Assembly: GCF_039533965.1 (NCBI RefSeq)
Contig: NZ_BAAAUN010000001.1
Coordinates: forward strand, 2,330,950 to 2,394,949
Direction: 5' to 3'
Source of the DNA: Microbacterium luteolum
GTDB taxonomy: Bacteria; Actinomycetota; Actinomycetes; Actinomycetales; Microbacteriaceae
DNA length: 64,000 bases
A program made the translations under genes and the position numbers. Positions 50,385-58,228 of the stretch are shown piece after piece; the first letter of the stretch is position 1, and every line of letters begins with the position of its first letter. The notes beneath the pieces were generated by a model. That model did not search any database. It was not told where the DNA came from and saw nothing but the letters and a program-made list of their open reading frames with translations.

Positions 50385-51656
50385 ATGTCGCGCCTCTTCA
50401 CCGAACCCGAGACGTCCTCCCGAGCACGAAAGGCCGTTCGCGGCGGATTGCTCGGCAACTTCGTCGACCAGGTCGATATCTTCCTGCCGGTGATCGCGCT
50501 CGCCCCGGCGGCCGCGGTCGTGCTCGGTCCCGACCCGGCTCAGACTGGCCTGATCTTCGTCGCCACCCTGTTCGGACGCCCGCTCGGAGCCGCCATCTTC
50601 GGAAGCCTCGCCGACCGCTACGGCCGCACGAGCACCACCAAGATCGCGATCGCCGGCATCGCGATCACAACGCTCTTGATCGCCCTGATCCCGAACCACG
50701 ACGTCGGTGGTGAAGCAACCCTCTGGGCGTTCGTCGCCCTCCGTTTCGTCGGCGGCATCTTTCTCGGCGGCGAATACTCCGCGGCGATCCCGCTCGCCAT
50801 GGAATGGTCTGCCCCACGCCAGCGCGGCCTGCTCAGCGGCGGCATCATGGCCATGTCCCCCCTCGCGAACTCATTCATCGCCGCGCTCACTCTGACGCTC
50901 CTGCAGGTGCTCGGAGCCGACGACTACGCGATGTGGGGATGGCGGATGCCGTTCATCGCCGGCGCCCTGCTCGCGGTGGCGATGCTCGGCTACTACTCCG
51001 TCGGGGTCCACGACTCCCCGGTCTCGACGAGCGTCCCCCACCGCACCCGACCTCTGGCCGACATTCTGGTCGGACCGTTCCGCCGCCAGCTCTGGCAGGT
51101 GTTCACGCTGATGACCGGCCTCTGGCTGTTCACGCAGATGGCGATCCCCGTGCTCACCGGCCTGTTGAGCAAAGCACCCCAGATCGGCCCGACCACCGTG
51201 CCGCTCATCATGCTGGTCGCCACCCTCGTCTCGGCTGCGGCGATGATCGCCAGCGGTGCAATCTCGCAGCGGATCGGACGGCGCCGCTTCTTCGTCGCCT
51301 TCGGAGGCCTCGCGATCATCGCCGCTCCGCTGGCCCTCATGTGGGCGATGTCCTCGCAAGGCGCTGGCGCTGTGCTGGCCGTCACCGTTGTGCAGCTCGT
51401 CACCGTGTCGGCCTACGGCCCGGTCGGCGCCTATCTCGCCGAGCGCTTTCCCGTTTCCGTGCGATCGAGCGGATACGGGGTCGGCTACTCGCTCTCCATG
51501 GTGATCCCGGCGCTCTACCCGTTCTGGCTGCCCGGATTGCAGAGCACGCTCGGCGCGGGCACTGCGGTGGCCGTCGTGCTCGCCGCGGCGTCTTCGCTGC
51601 TCATCATCGGCGCGCTCCTCGGCCCCGAACCCGACCGCGCTGCGCCGTTGGAGTGA
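50385..51656 (+). CDS. MHS-type MFS carrier under TPP control, probable thiamine or precursor transporter
   Basis: A 423-residue, 12-helix major facilitator of the metabolite:H+ symporter type. The loop 2-3 motif is GSLADRYGRTSTTK, FVGGIFLGGEYSAAIPLAMEW follows, and the second-half motif is ISQRIGRRRFF. The riboswitch directly upstream implies transport of thiamine, hydroxymethylpyrimidine or the thiazole; MHS relatives normally carry organic acids or osmolytes, so specificity cannot be read from family alone. No thiamine biosynthesis genes adjoin it. Confidence 0.88.
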   Translation: MSRLFTEPETSSRARKAVRGGLLGNFVDQVDIFLPVIALAPAAAVVLGPDPAQTGLIFVATLFGRPLGAAIFGSLADRYGRTSTTKIAIAGIAITTLLIALIPNHDVGGEATLWAFVALRFVGGIFLGGEYSAAIPLAMEWSAPRQRGLLSGGIMAMSPLANSFIAALTLTLLQVLGADDYAMWGWRMPFIAGALLAVAMLGYYSVGVHDSPVSTSVPHRTRPLADILVGPFRRQLWQVFTLMTGLWLFTQMAIPVLTGLLSKAPQIGPTTVPLIMLVATLVSAAAMIASGAISQRIGRRRFFVAFGGLAIIAAPLALMWAMSSQGAGAVLAVTVVQLVTVSAYGPVGAYLAERFPVSVRSSGYGVGYSLSMVIPALYPFWLPGLQSTLGAGTAVAVVLAAASSLLIIGALLGPEPDRAAPLE

Positions 51657-51682
51657 AGGGCGCTTGGGATGGGGCCGCGAGA

Positions 51683-51719
51683 GCGCGCAAGGCTCCGGGA
51701 GCGGTCGGCATCTGGCACG
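51683..51719. repeat. 37-bp exact direct repeat, right copy
   Basis: An exact copy of 50053-50089, lying 27 bases after the carrier's stop codon and ending where the methyltransferase stop begins. It is out of any gene here, so it is a remnant left by duplication or recombination. Confidence 0.85.
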
Positions 51720-52388
51720 TCACCTCTTCGATCTGGCGATGGTGATCCAGTCTCGAACGATGCCACCTGGCACCGCTGTTCGCGGTAAGTCGACCGCGAT
51801 AGGCCCTCTTTCGATCTCATAATCTGCGCTCTCGAGCAGTTCAACGCACCCCGCGAAGGACAGATAGACCTTGTGCACTCGGTCGTCTGCGTAGGTGAGA
51901 TGCACGTTCGCTCGTTCATCGAGGGCAGCCCGGGTCCACCCGGGCCACGGGTCGGTGCCGGCGGCGGTCCATTGAGTAGCGACGAAGCCGCCGGCACGCA
52001 GCATGTCTCGAACTCGATTCAGTTGAGCCGCGGTCCTGCCGAGGTCACCATGTACCAGGACCCGCGAGATCACGACGCCATCGAAATGCTCTTGGTCCGA
52101 GAAAACATCCTCGAAACTTCCGAGGAAGGCGCGGTTCGCCACCCCCGGATGCTCTGCTGTGAGTCGATCCATGGCAACCCTCGACAACTCGCAACCAACG
52201 ACATCGAGGCCGGCGGCAATAAGTGGCAGAAAGTTCCGGCCATCTCCGATGCCCACATAGAGAATTCGTTCCCCAGGGTGAGCGATTTCGAGCACTCTGT
52301 CGACAATCGGCAAGGAGGGGCGCGGGGGCCCGTTGTGGATGGTGTACTCCCAGTCCCAACGGTCACGTGCGTGCGAATCAGTCATCAT
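51720..52388 (-). CDS. Class I SAM-dependent methyltransferase
   Basis: A 222-residue methyltransferase with motif I ILYVGIGDGRNFLPLIAAGL, the acidic end of strand 2 in VVGCELS, and motif IV-like FDGVVISRVLVHGDLG. I start at ATG 52388 (MMTDSHARDRW), which overlaps the MFS gene by eleven bases. The substrate is unknown. It is the last gene of the ubiquitin-like/E1/MFS cassette, so it may methylate the cassette's product or a carrier-bound intermediate. Confidence 0.85.
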   Translation of the reverse strand: MMTDSHARDRWDWEYTIHNGPPRPSLPIVDRVLEIAHPGERILYVGIGDGRNFLPLIAAGLDVVGCELSRVAMDRLTAEHPGVANRAFLGSFEDVFSDQEHFDGVVISRVLVHGDLGRTAAQLNRVRDMLRAGGFVATQWTAAGTDPWPGWTRAALDERANVHLTYADDRVHKVYLSFAGCVELLESADYEIERGPIAVDLPRTAVPGGIVRDWITIARSKR

Positions 52389-53589
52389 CGAACCACCCTC
52401 GGCGGCTGACCCTGGACGCGCGCAGTCCGGCGATGACGATGCCGCAGCCGACCGCGACACCGAGACCCCATGCGCTGGGGCCGACTATGGCACCGAATAT
52501 CGAGGGCCCCACGACATTCTGCAGTTGTCCGCCGAGATTCATCGCGCTCATGTCGGTGGTGAGCGCGTCACGTCGGCTCAGTTTCACCATGTAGACGGCC
52601 AGGGCAGCTGAGTGGAGGATCTCAGCGAGAATCTGAAACAGGATGAGAGCGACCAGTGCGATCATCCCCATCGCGTTCGCCGTCATCGGCAGTGTTGTGG
52701 ACAAGAGCAGCACGGAGGTGCCGAGGATGATTCCGGATGTCGCCCATGCGATGGCGTGGCGAGCGCCGACCGTCACCCAGATATTGACCTTCTCTTGAAT
52801 GAGCGCGACAACGGCGGCGTTCACGATGAAGGCGACCGGGACCACCCAGGCGAAGTCTTCCCAATGAGTGACGACCAGCAAGGGAAGGTAGACATTGAGG
52901 AGCGTTCGGTGGAAGGAGAACACGAAGTTCTCCCACGTGATGTTCAGTCGTCTCGGTGAACCGAACGCCATCTTGATCGAGCTCCAGGATGCCAATGCAG
53001 ATGGTCGCACGCGCGCGTCCGATACGTCTCGGCTGCGCAGAGCAGAACGGTAGACGACGATGACAGCGACGAAAGACGCTGAGTTCACGACGAGGACGAG
53101 GGCGAGCGGCCAGCCGAGAAACATCGTGAGACCGCTGAATCCTGCACCGAACGCATATCCCACGTTGGCAGGCAACGCCATCCGACCGAAGAGGCGGACA
53201 GCCTCGTCGTTCTGGAGGGGTGCAGCGATGATGCTGCGAGTGAGCGAGGCCGCAGAGCGGTCGACGGCACCGAAGACTGCGGAGTACACAAGGAATGCAG
53301 TGTCGCCGCTCACGAGAATCCACCCGAGCATTCCGGCGGCACGCATCCCGTAGGAGATGGTGAAGACGCGCAGCGGTCCGAGCCGATCGGCGAGGTGGGC
53401 GACGGGAACTGAAGCGAGCGCGCCGGTCACCGCGGAAAGGGTGAGGCCGATCCCGACGGATACCGGGCTCACGCCGCCCTGGGTCGCGAAGAAGATGGCC
53501 GCGGCGCTGACGAATGCCCCGGTTCCTACTGCATCCACCCCGGTGCCGATGAGAGCAGCGCGGTGCACCGTTCTCGCCGTGACAGTCAT
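52378..53589 (-). CDS. MFS transporter of the Ubl/E1 cassette
   Basis: A 403-residue major facilitator with about 12 helices; the loop motif is VAHLADRLGPLRVF. The ATG at 53589 (MTVTARTVHRAAL) overlaps the E1 stop by four bases. It is closest in look to drug/peptide exporters (DHA-type). In this cassette it would export a small product made by the E1 and methyltransferase. Substrate is unknown. Confidence 0.87.
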   Translation of the reverse strand: MTVTARTVHRAALIGTGVDAVGTGAFVSAAAIFFATQGGVSPVSVGIGLTLSAVTGALASVPVAHLADRLGPLRVFTISYGMRAAGMLGWILVSGDTAFLVYSAVFGAVDRSAASLTRSIIAAPLQNDEAVRLFGRMALPANVGYAFGAGFSGLTMFLGWPLALVLVVNSASFVAVIVVYRSALRSRDVSDARVRPSALASWSSIKMAFGSPRRLNITWENFVFSFHRTLLNVYLPLLVVTHWEDFAWVVPVAFIVNAAVVALIQEKVNIWVTVGARHAIAWATSGIILGTSVLLLSTTLPMTANAMGMIALVALILFQILAEILHSAALAVYMVKLSRRDALTTDMSAMNLGGQLQNVVGPSIFGAIVGPSAWGLGVAVGCGIVIAGLRASRVSRRGWFDDD

Positions 53590-54314
53590 CCGCCGCATGC
53601 CGGGCACTCGGCCCGTTTCTCGATCGGAATGCGGATGAAGTCGTTCTGGAAGTTCGAGAAGGACATGAGATATCCGCGGGCGAGATCGCCCTTGTCGAGG
53701 ATGATCTTGAGTACTTCATTCGCGCCCATGACTCCGGAAAGACCGGTGGCGATCCCCCACACAGGAACAGGTCCTCTGCGACTCTCGGGCAGGTCCGGAT
53801 ACACACATTGGAGACAGGGGTCTTCCTCGCTCACCATCGTGAACACGTAGCCGTATCCGAACTGGGCGCTGACGTGAACCATCGGCGTGCGGTTGCGGAG
53901 AGCGAACGCATTGCAGAGGAGGCGCTGCTCCGGCCCGTCTCCGCCTTCGAGTAGGACGGAGTAGCCTCCGAGGATCTCGTCGATGTTGTCGGGCGTGACC
54001 TTGTCGGTCGAATAGGAGACCTCGATGGACGGGTTCAGTTCCCGCAACTCTTCCGCCGCGGCTTCTGCTTTCAACCTGCCGATGTCGTGTGTGCGGTAGA
54101 GAATCTGACGGTTGAGGTTGCTGAGTTCGATGTCGTCGAAATCGATGATGTGAAGGCGTCCTACACCTGCGGCAGCCAAGTAGTAGAGCAGAGGAGATTT
54201 CACACCGCCGGCGCCCACCGTGACCACGCTGGCCTCGGACAGGAGCTCTTGCCCGGCATCTCCGATCTGGGGCATCAACAGCTGGCGGTTGTATCTCGTG
54301 TCCTGAAACTTCAT
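53586..54314 (-). CDS. ThiF/MoeB/HesA-type E1-like adenylyltransferase
   Basis: A 242-residue E1-like enzyme. The ATP-binding fold is ASVVTVGAGGVKSPLLYYLA, then IIDFDDIELSNLNRQILY, with the arginine finger in LNRQ. Two CxxC pairs, DPCLQCVYPD and AECPACGG, would hold zinc. It adenylates the C-terminus of a ubiquitin-like protein, here presumably the one encoded 93 bases upstream. It is shorter than MccB. A rhodanese domain is absent, so the sulphur source would be separate. Confidence 0.88.
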   Translation of the reverse strand: MKFQDTRYNRQLLMPQIGDAGQELLSEASVVTVGAGGVKSPLLYYLAAAGVGRLHIIDFDDIELSNLNRQILYRTHDIGRLKAEAAAEELRELNPSIEVSYSTDKVTPDNIDEILGGYSVLLEGGDGPEQRLLCNAFALRNRTPMVHVSAQFGYGYVFTMVSEEDPCLQCVYPDLPESRRGPVPVWGIATGLSGVMGANEVLKIILDKGDLARGYLMSFSNFQNDFIRIPIEKRAECPACGG

Positions 54315-54407
54315 GCTTTCTTCCCGCTGAGAATGTACGACGGTCATGGCCGGAAGGGTGCGGTGGCCGAGCACCGAGCCCAGCAACCGCACCCTTGGCT
54401 ACTTCTT

Positions 54408-54677
54408 TCAGCCGTCACACGGAGCGACGACGCACACCATCACGCGTGAACTGTCGTCGACCTGATCGTCAGGCCGGGCGACTTTGCCGTCGACGAGAAT
54501 GCGCGCATAGCTGTTCACCTGCTTGGTCTCCGCATTGATGAACGCCCGTTCGATCCGGCTATCCAGTTCACCGAGGTCGCGGAAGATGTCTTCCACAGAG
54601 AACGGTGTCTGCCGTTCGATCTCGAACGTGCTGCGATCCAGACATGCTTCGGCGACTCCCCGCAGTTCGATCTGCAT
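54408..54677 (-). CDS. MoaD/ThiS-like ubiquitin-fold protein with Asp-Gly C-terminus
   Basis: An 89-residue beta-grasp protein: MQIELRGVAEACLDRSTFEI, SVEDIFRDLGELDSRIERAF, SYARILVDGKVARPDDQVDD and the last strand RVMVCVVAPCDG. The layout matches MoaD, whose last residues are Gly-Gly; here they are Cys-Asp-Gly, so the terminal glycine is kept but its neighbour is changed. AAAGGAGC precedes the ATG at 54677. It starts the four-gene minus-strand cassette and is probably the substrate of the E1. Confidence 0.8.
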   Translation of the reverse strand: MQIELRGVAEACLDRSTFEIERQTPFSVEDIFRDLGELDSRIERAFINAETKQVNSYARILVDGKVARPDDQVDDSSRVMVCVVAPCDG

Positions 54678-54854
54678 GGTGATGCTCCTTTCATCGGATG
54701 GATGGACTCGCGCCGACGCCCAACACGGCGACGGTGCTTCGAATGACGACGACTCGTTGTCACCATCACACGAAGAGTCCATATGGATGACGAAATCACA
54801 CATATGACTACACTGCAATATTCTGGAGAGGCACCATAGGAGGCCTCTTCGTCG

Positions 54855-55090
54855 TGCTCGAATCTCATATCGCAGATCACCGGCACGATCTCCTCCTGCA
54901 CCCGCTCACGCAGCCCGGTCTCAGTGGTCGTCACGACCGTCCTCGCCTGCTCCGGCACGAACCCCTCGCGCATCCCGGCCGACGTCCCGAGCACGGCATC
55001 CGCCATCGCCTGCGGCATCCCCGCAGCCCAACCAGCACGGCCGCGAGACCCGACGCACCGTCGAGCCCGACCGGCACGATCTCGCGCGCG
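54855..55090 (-). pseudogene. Possible gene remnant
   Basis: On the minus strand, REIVPVGLDGASGLAAVLVG in one frame is followed after a shift by AGMPQAMADAVLGTSAGMRE, FVPEQARTVVTTTETGLRER and EEIVPVICDM in another. The pieces look like real protein but have no start codon, and a frameshift is needed. The family is not recognised. The 54678-55210 region otherwise holds the cassette promoter and a REP-like copy. Confidence 0.3.
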
Positions 55091-55135
55091 TCTGCGACGC
55101 GTCTGCGACGCGTTTAAGGCGTAGCAGCACCTGCA

Positions 55136-55173
55136 GCGTTTCGTCTCCTCGCTTCGCTCGTCGCTCAACGACC
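55136..55173. repeat. REP-like intergenic repeat, copy 3
   Basis: GCGTTTCGTCTCCTCGCTTC onward to CGCTCAACGACC, the reverse complement of the copy at 27878 with a few changes. It is preceded by two tandem GTCTGCGACGC units at 55089-55111. Confidence 0.7.
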
Positions 55174-55210
55174 AGGCCCACTACTGCGGGATGTTCGCGA
55201 CAATAGGTCC

Positions 55211-55447
55211 ATGTCCCTCCGCACGAACCTGCAATCGCCAGCCACTCGCTGGCCGACGATCGCGGTCCTGATCGCGTCAGGGGTCTCGATGCTGCTTGTC
55301 ATCGCCACGCTTCTGTCCGTTCCGGCGATGCTCGTCGGCGCAGCCGTCCCATTCGTCGCGTGGATGCCGTACCTGTACGGGGTCGCGATCGGCGCTACCG
55401 TGTTGTCGACCCTTGTGCTTCAGCGGCGTTCGAGCAGGAACGTCTGA
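55211..55447 (+). CDS. Small membrane protein
   Basis: A 78-residue protein with two hydrophobic segments (TIAVLIASGVSMLLVIATLL and WMPYLYGVAIGATVLSTLVL). Family not recognised. It is followed 23 bases later by another small membrane protein, probably co-transcribed. Confidence 0.6.
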   Translation: MSLRTNLQSPATRWPTIAVLIASGVSMLLVIATLLSVPAMLVGAAVPFVAWMPYLYGVAIGATVLSTLVLQRRSSRNV

Positions 55448-55470
55448 GAAATGCCGATTCAGGAGAGATC

Positions 55471-55701
55471 ATGACCAAGGCCGTCGACACTGAGCAGTCC
55501 TGGTTCCGGACCATCACCCGACCGGCCTCACGGATGATCTTTACGGTTCTCACGCTCGTCGCATTCTTCGCCGGCATCGCGCTCGGCGTGGCCCTCCCGG
55601 AACATCAGCTCTGGTTCCAGGTGCCCGCCGTCCTGATTCTGATGACCTGGTTCATCGTCATGACGCTGCACTACCGTCGAGCACGGGCGCCGCGCGCGTA
55701 A
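55471..55701 (+). CDS. Small membrane protein
   Basis: A 76-residue protein with two membrane segments (IFTVLTLVAFFAGIALGVAL and LWFQVPAVLILMTWFIVMTL) and a basic tail. GGAGAG precedes the ATG at 55471. Family not recognised; it is paired with the previous gene. Confidence 0.65.
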   Translation: MTKAVDTEQSWFRTITRPASRMIFTVLTLVAFFAGIALGVALPEHQLWFQVPAVLILMTWFIVMTLHYRRARAPRA

Positions 55702-55714
55702 TAGAGTCGTCCCC

Positions 55715-55880
55715 ATGTCGAGTCCTGAGTCAGACAGGTCAGGGGCTGCCGGTCACACCGCCAGCCCCCGGATCCGCTGAACCCGACGCCCGCTGTCTGT
55801 GCGGGCGCCGATCTGTCGTCCCCGGGCGATGGCCGTGGTGACCAAGAAGCTCCATTTCTTGATCTTTCACCTCGGAGTAC
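55715..55880 (+). promoter_or_regulatory. Structured leader of the Cmx efflux gene, possible attenuator
   Basis: A 21-codon frame (55715-55780, MSSPESDRSGAAGHTASPRI plus Arg) contains a strong hairpin: GGGGCTG (55742-55748) with CAGCCCC (55762-55768) and an inner CGGT/ACCG stem. A second stem, CAAGAA with TTCTTG (within 55842-55862), lies just before the GGAG of the efflux gene. Chloramphenicol efflux genes of actinobacteria are known to use translational attenuation by a leader peptide; the match here is only structural. Confidence 0.4.
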
Positions 55881-55883
55881 TCG

Positions 55884-57041
55884 ATGCCTTTCTCTCTCTA
55901 TCTGCTTGCCCTGGCGGTCTTCGTCATGGGCACCTCGGAATTCATGCTCGCGGGACTGCTGCCCGCCATCGCGAGCGACCTCGACGTCTCGGTCGGCACG
56001 GCCGGCCTGCTGACCTCGGCCTTCGCCGTCGGCATGGTCGTCGGTGCACCACTCATGGCAGCCTTCGCCCGCCGCTGGCCGCCACGGCTCACGCTGATCG
56101 CCTGCCTGCTGATCTTCGCCGGATGCCACGTCGTCGGAGCCCTCACCCCGACGTTCTCGATCCTGCTGCTCACGCGGATCCTGAGCGCTCTCGCGAACGC
56201 GGGATTCCTCGCCGTCGCGCTGACCACGGCCACATCGCTCGTCCCCGCCGACCGGAAGGGGCGCGCTCTGGCGGTCCTACTCTCGGGCACGACCATCGCC
56301 ACCGTCGCCGGCGTCCCCGCGGGCGCGCTGTTCGGCACCGCGCTCGGATGGCGGTCGACCTTCTGGGCGATCGCCATCCTCTGCCTGCCGGCGGCGCTCG
56401 GGGTGCTGCGCGGCATCCCGGCACGAGCGGGGCGTGACGCACCATCATCGCTTCGGCAGGAGCTGCGCGAGCTGACCTCGCCGCGCCTCCTCCTCGCGAT
56501 GACTCTCGGAGCCCTCGTCAACGGCGGCACTTTCGCGGCGTTCACCTTCCTGGCCCCGGTCGTCACCGACGTCGCCCACCTGGATGCCGGATGGATCTCG
56601 GTCGCGCTGGTGCTGTTCGGTGTCGGATCGTTCCTTGGCGTGACCATTGCGGGACGACTGTCGGACCGGCATCCGGGTCTCGTGCTCGGCATCGGCGGAC
56701 CGCTGCTGCTTGCCGGCTGGGTCGCGATGGCCCTGGTCGCATCGCACCCGGTGCCGCTGCTCGCCCTGGTGTTCCTTCAGGGGATGCTGTCGTTCGGTGT
56801 GGGCAGCACGCTCATCGCACGGGTGCTCTACGCGGCATCCGGTGCTCCGACGATGGGCGGGTCGTACGCGACGGCCGCGCTGAATGTGGGGGCGGCAGTC
56901 GGGCCGGTGCTCGGCGGATTCGCGCTGGCGACCGGCGCGGGGCTGCTCGGGCCGGTCTGGGTCGCGGCCGGGCTGACAGGTTCCGCACTCGTCGTCGCGT
57001 TGCTGTCACGACGCGTGCACGACCGCCGACCGAAAGCCTGA
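55884..57041 (+). CDS. cmx: Cmx/CmrA-family chloramphenicol efflux MFS transporter
   Basis: A 385-residue DHA1 drug:H+ antiporter. The start MPFSLYLLALAVFVMGTSEF, then LLTSAFAVGMVVGAPLMAAF and NAGFLAVALTTATSLVPADR, closely resembles actinobacterial Cmx/CmrA/CmlR proteins that expel chloramphenicol. GGAG precedes the ATG at 55884. It probably acts alone in the inner membrane. A related sugar or drug exporter (AraJ-like) is the alternative, but the N-terminal match favours Cmx. Confidence 0.87.
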   Translation: MPFSLYLLALAVFVMGTSEFMLAGLLPAIASDLDVSVGTAGLLTSAFAVGMVVGAPLMAAFARRWPPRLTLIACLLIFAGCHVVGALTPTFSILLLTRILSALANAGFLAVALTTATSLVPADRKGRALAVLLSGTTIATVAGVPAGALFGTALGWRSTFWAIAILCLPAALGVLRGIPARAGRDAPSSLRQELRELTSPRLLLAMTLGALVNGGTFAAFTFLAPVVTDVAHLDAGWISVALVLFGVGSFLGVTIAGRLSDRHPGLVLGIGGPLLLAGWVAMALVASHPVPLLALVFLQGMLSFGVGSTLIARVLYAASGAPTMGGSYATAALNVGAAVGPVLGGFALATGAGLLGPVWVAAGLTGSALVVALLSRRVHDRRPKA

Positions 57042-57053
57042 GAGGATCACACA

Positions 57054-57338
57054 GTGAGCGCCACCGTGACGATCCCAAGAGGGACCACCGTCATCGTCGA
57101 CGACGGCAGCCACCACGACCTCATCCCCGGCACCTGCCCGGTCCATGCCACCAACGCGTCCGGACAGCCGGTCCCGGCCGGCGATCGTCCTCACTTCCTC
57201 GAGGTCGATCTGCCGACCGCCGGCACGACCGGCATCGGCGTGATCCTCGTCCGCATCCCCGCATACGAAGACGTGTTCCCTGTGCAGACCGTCAGCGGCA
57301 CCGTGGAGTTCACGATCAACAGGTCGGGGACGCACTGA
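57054..57338 (+). CDS. Hypothetical beta-rich protein
   Basis: A 94-residue protein starting with GTG 12 bases after the efflux gene, with GAGAGG upstream. It is strand-rich (ATVTIPRGTTVIVDDGSHHD, GVILVRIPAYEDVFPVQTVS). No family recognised. Confidence 0.6.
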   Translation: MSATVTIPRGTTVIVDDGSHHDLIPGTCPVHATNASGQPVPAGDRPHFLEVDLPTAGTTGIGVILVRIPAYEDVFPVQTVSGTVEFTINRSGTH

Positions 57339-57380
57339 AAGCACGCGCCACGAATTACGACAACCCACTACCCTCGCACC

Positions 57381-57809
57381 ATGCCTCATGATCGTCCGCG
57401 CGCCTGGATCTTCGACGTTGACGGCACTCTTGCGCTCATCGGCGACCGCTCGCCGTACGACATGCGCAAGGTCTCGATCGACACGCCGAATCATCCGGTC
57501 GTGCTCGCAGCCCAGGCCTTCGCCGCACACCCCGACGTCGACGAACTCATCGTCGTCTCGGGCCGCGACGAGACAGCGCGGCGTGCGACCGAAGCCTGGC
57601 TGACATTCAACGACGTCCCTTTCGATCGGCTTCTTCTCCGCCGCACCGGAGACACGCGCCCCGACCACATCGTCAAGGCCGAGATCTACGACTCCCGCAT
57701 CGCGCCTCGCTTCACCGTCATCGGCGTCGTCGACGATCGCCGCAGCGTGGTGAAGATGTGGCGGTCTCGCGGACTGGTGTGCTTCCAGGTCGCCGAGGGC
57801 AACTTCTAG
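57381..57809 (+). CDS. HAD-fold phosphatase of the polynucleotide kinase 3'-phosphatase type
   Basis: A 142-residue HAD protein: WIFDVDGTLALIGDRSPYDM gives the DxDGT motif and the (S/P)xYD element of T4 Pnkp-type 3'-phosphatases, followed by IVVSGRDETARRATEAWL, DHIVKAEIY and VIGVVDDRRSVVKMWRSRG. It probably removes phosphate from nucleic acid ends or a related substrate. The kinase domain is absent, so it is phosphatase only. Confidence 0.82.
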   Translation: MPHDRPRAWIFDVDGTLALIGDRSPYDMRKVSIDTPNHPVVLAAQAFAAHPDVDELIVVSGRDETARRATEAWLTFNDVPFDRLLLRRTGDTRPDHIVKAEIYDSRIAPRFTVIGVVDDRRSVVKMWRSRGLVCFQVAEGNF

Positions 57810-57860
57810 CACGGCTGGAAAGGCGTTTCGTGCGAGGCAACCGCTCACGGTCGCCGCAGG

Positions 57861-58151
57861 TCAATCGATTCGCTTCTGCACTCCCGCATCCGCGCCGTAT
57901 CGCTCCGCGAACGCGCGAAGATCTCGTTGAGCTCGGCGACGCTGAACCACGCCCATCGCCGCGCCGATCAGCACGACGAGCACAAGTGCAGCACGGATGA
58001 GGTCGGGCCCGCCGATGATGAGAAACACCACCCAGAACACGGCGAGGACCGACGAGATGACGATCTGATACGTCGCCCAGGATCTGCGCCGCTGCAGCTC
58101 CATCCGCTGCTGGATCAGTGACAGCGTCGGCTCGTCTGCAGACTCAGTCAT
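57861..58151 (-). CDS. Small two-helix membrane protein
   Basis: A 96-residue protein: basic N-terminal helix (LIQQRMELQRRRSWATYQIV), two membrane segments (ISSVLAVFWVVFLIIGG and IRAALVLVVLIGAAMGVVQ), then a basic, soluble tail. Family not recognised. Confidence 0.65.
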   Translation of the reverse strand: MTESADEPTLSLIQQRMELQRRRSWATYQIVISSVLAVFWVVFLIIGGPDLIRAALVLVVLIGAAMGVVQRRRAQRDLRAFAERYGADAGVQKRID

Positions 58152-58180
58152 GGGCAGAGCCTAGCGTCGGAGCGGAGCCG

Positions 58181-58219
58181 ACGTTTCGTCTCCTCGCTGC
58201 GCTCGTCGCTCAACGACCG
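58181..58219. repeat. REP-like intergenic repeat, copy 4
   Basis: ACGTTTCGTCTCCTCGCTGC onward to CAACGACCG, between the small membrane gene and the end of the TetR gene. A partial repeat, TGCTCAACGACTGGG, follows and runs into the TetR stop codon region. Confidence 0.7.
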
Positions 58220-58228
58220 GGAGGGTGC

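Noticed and set aside
53586..54314. MccB of a microcin C system
   Set aside because: It is about 100 residues shorter than MccB, carries the two CxxC zinc pairs of MoeB/HesA enzymes, and an 89-residue ubiquitin-like gene precedes it rather than a heptapeptide gene.
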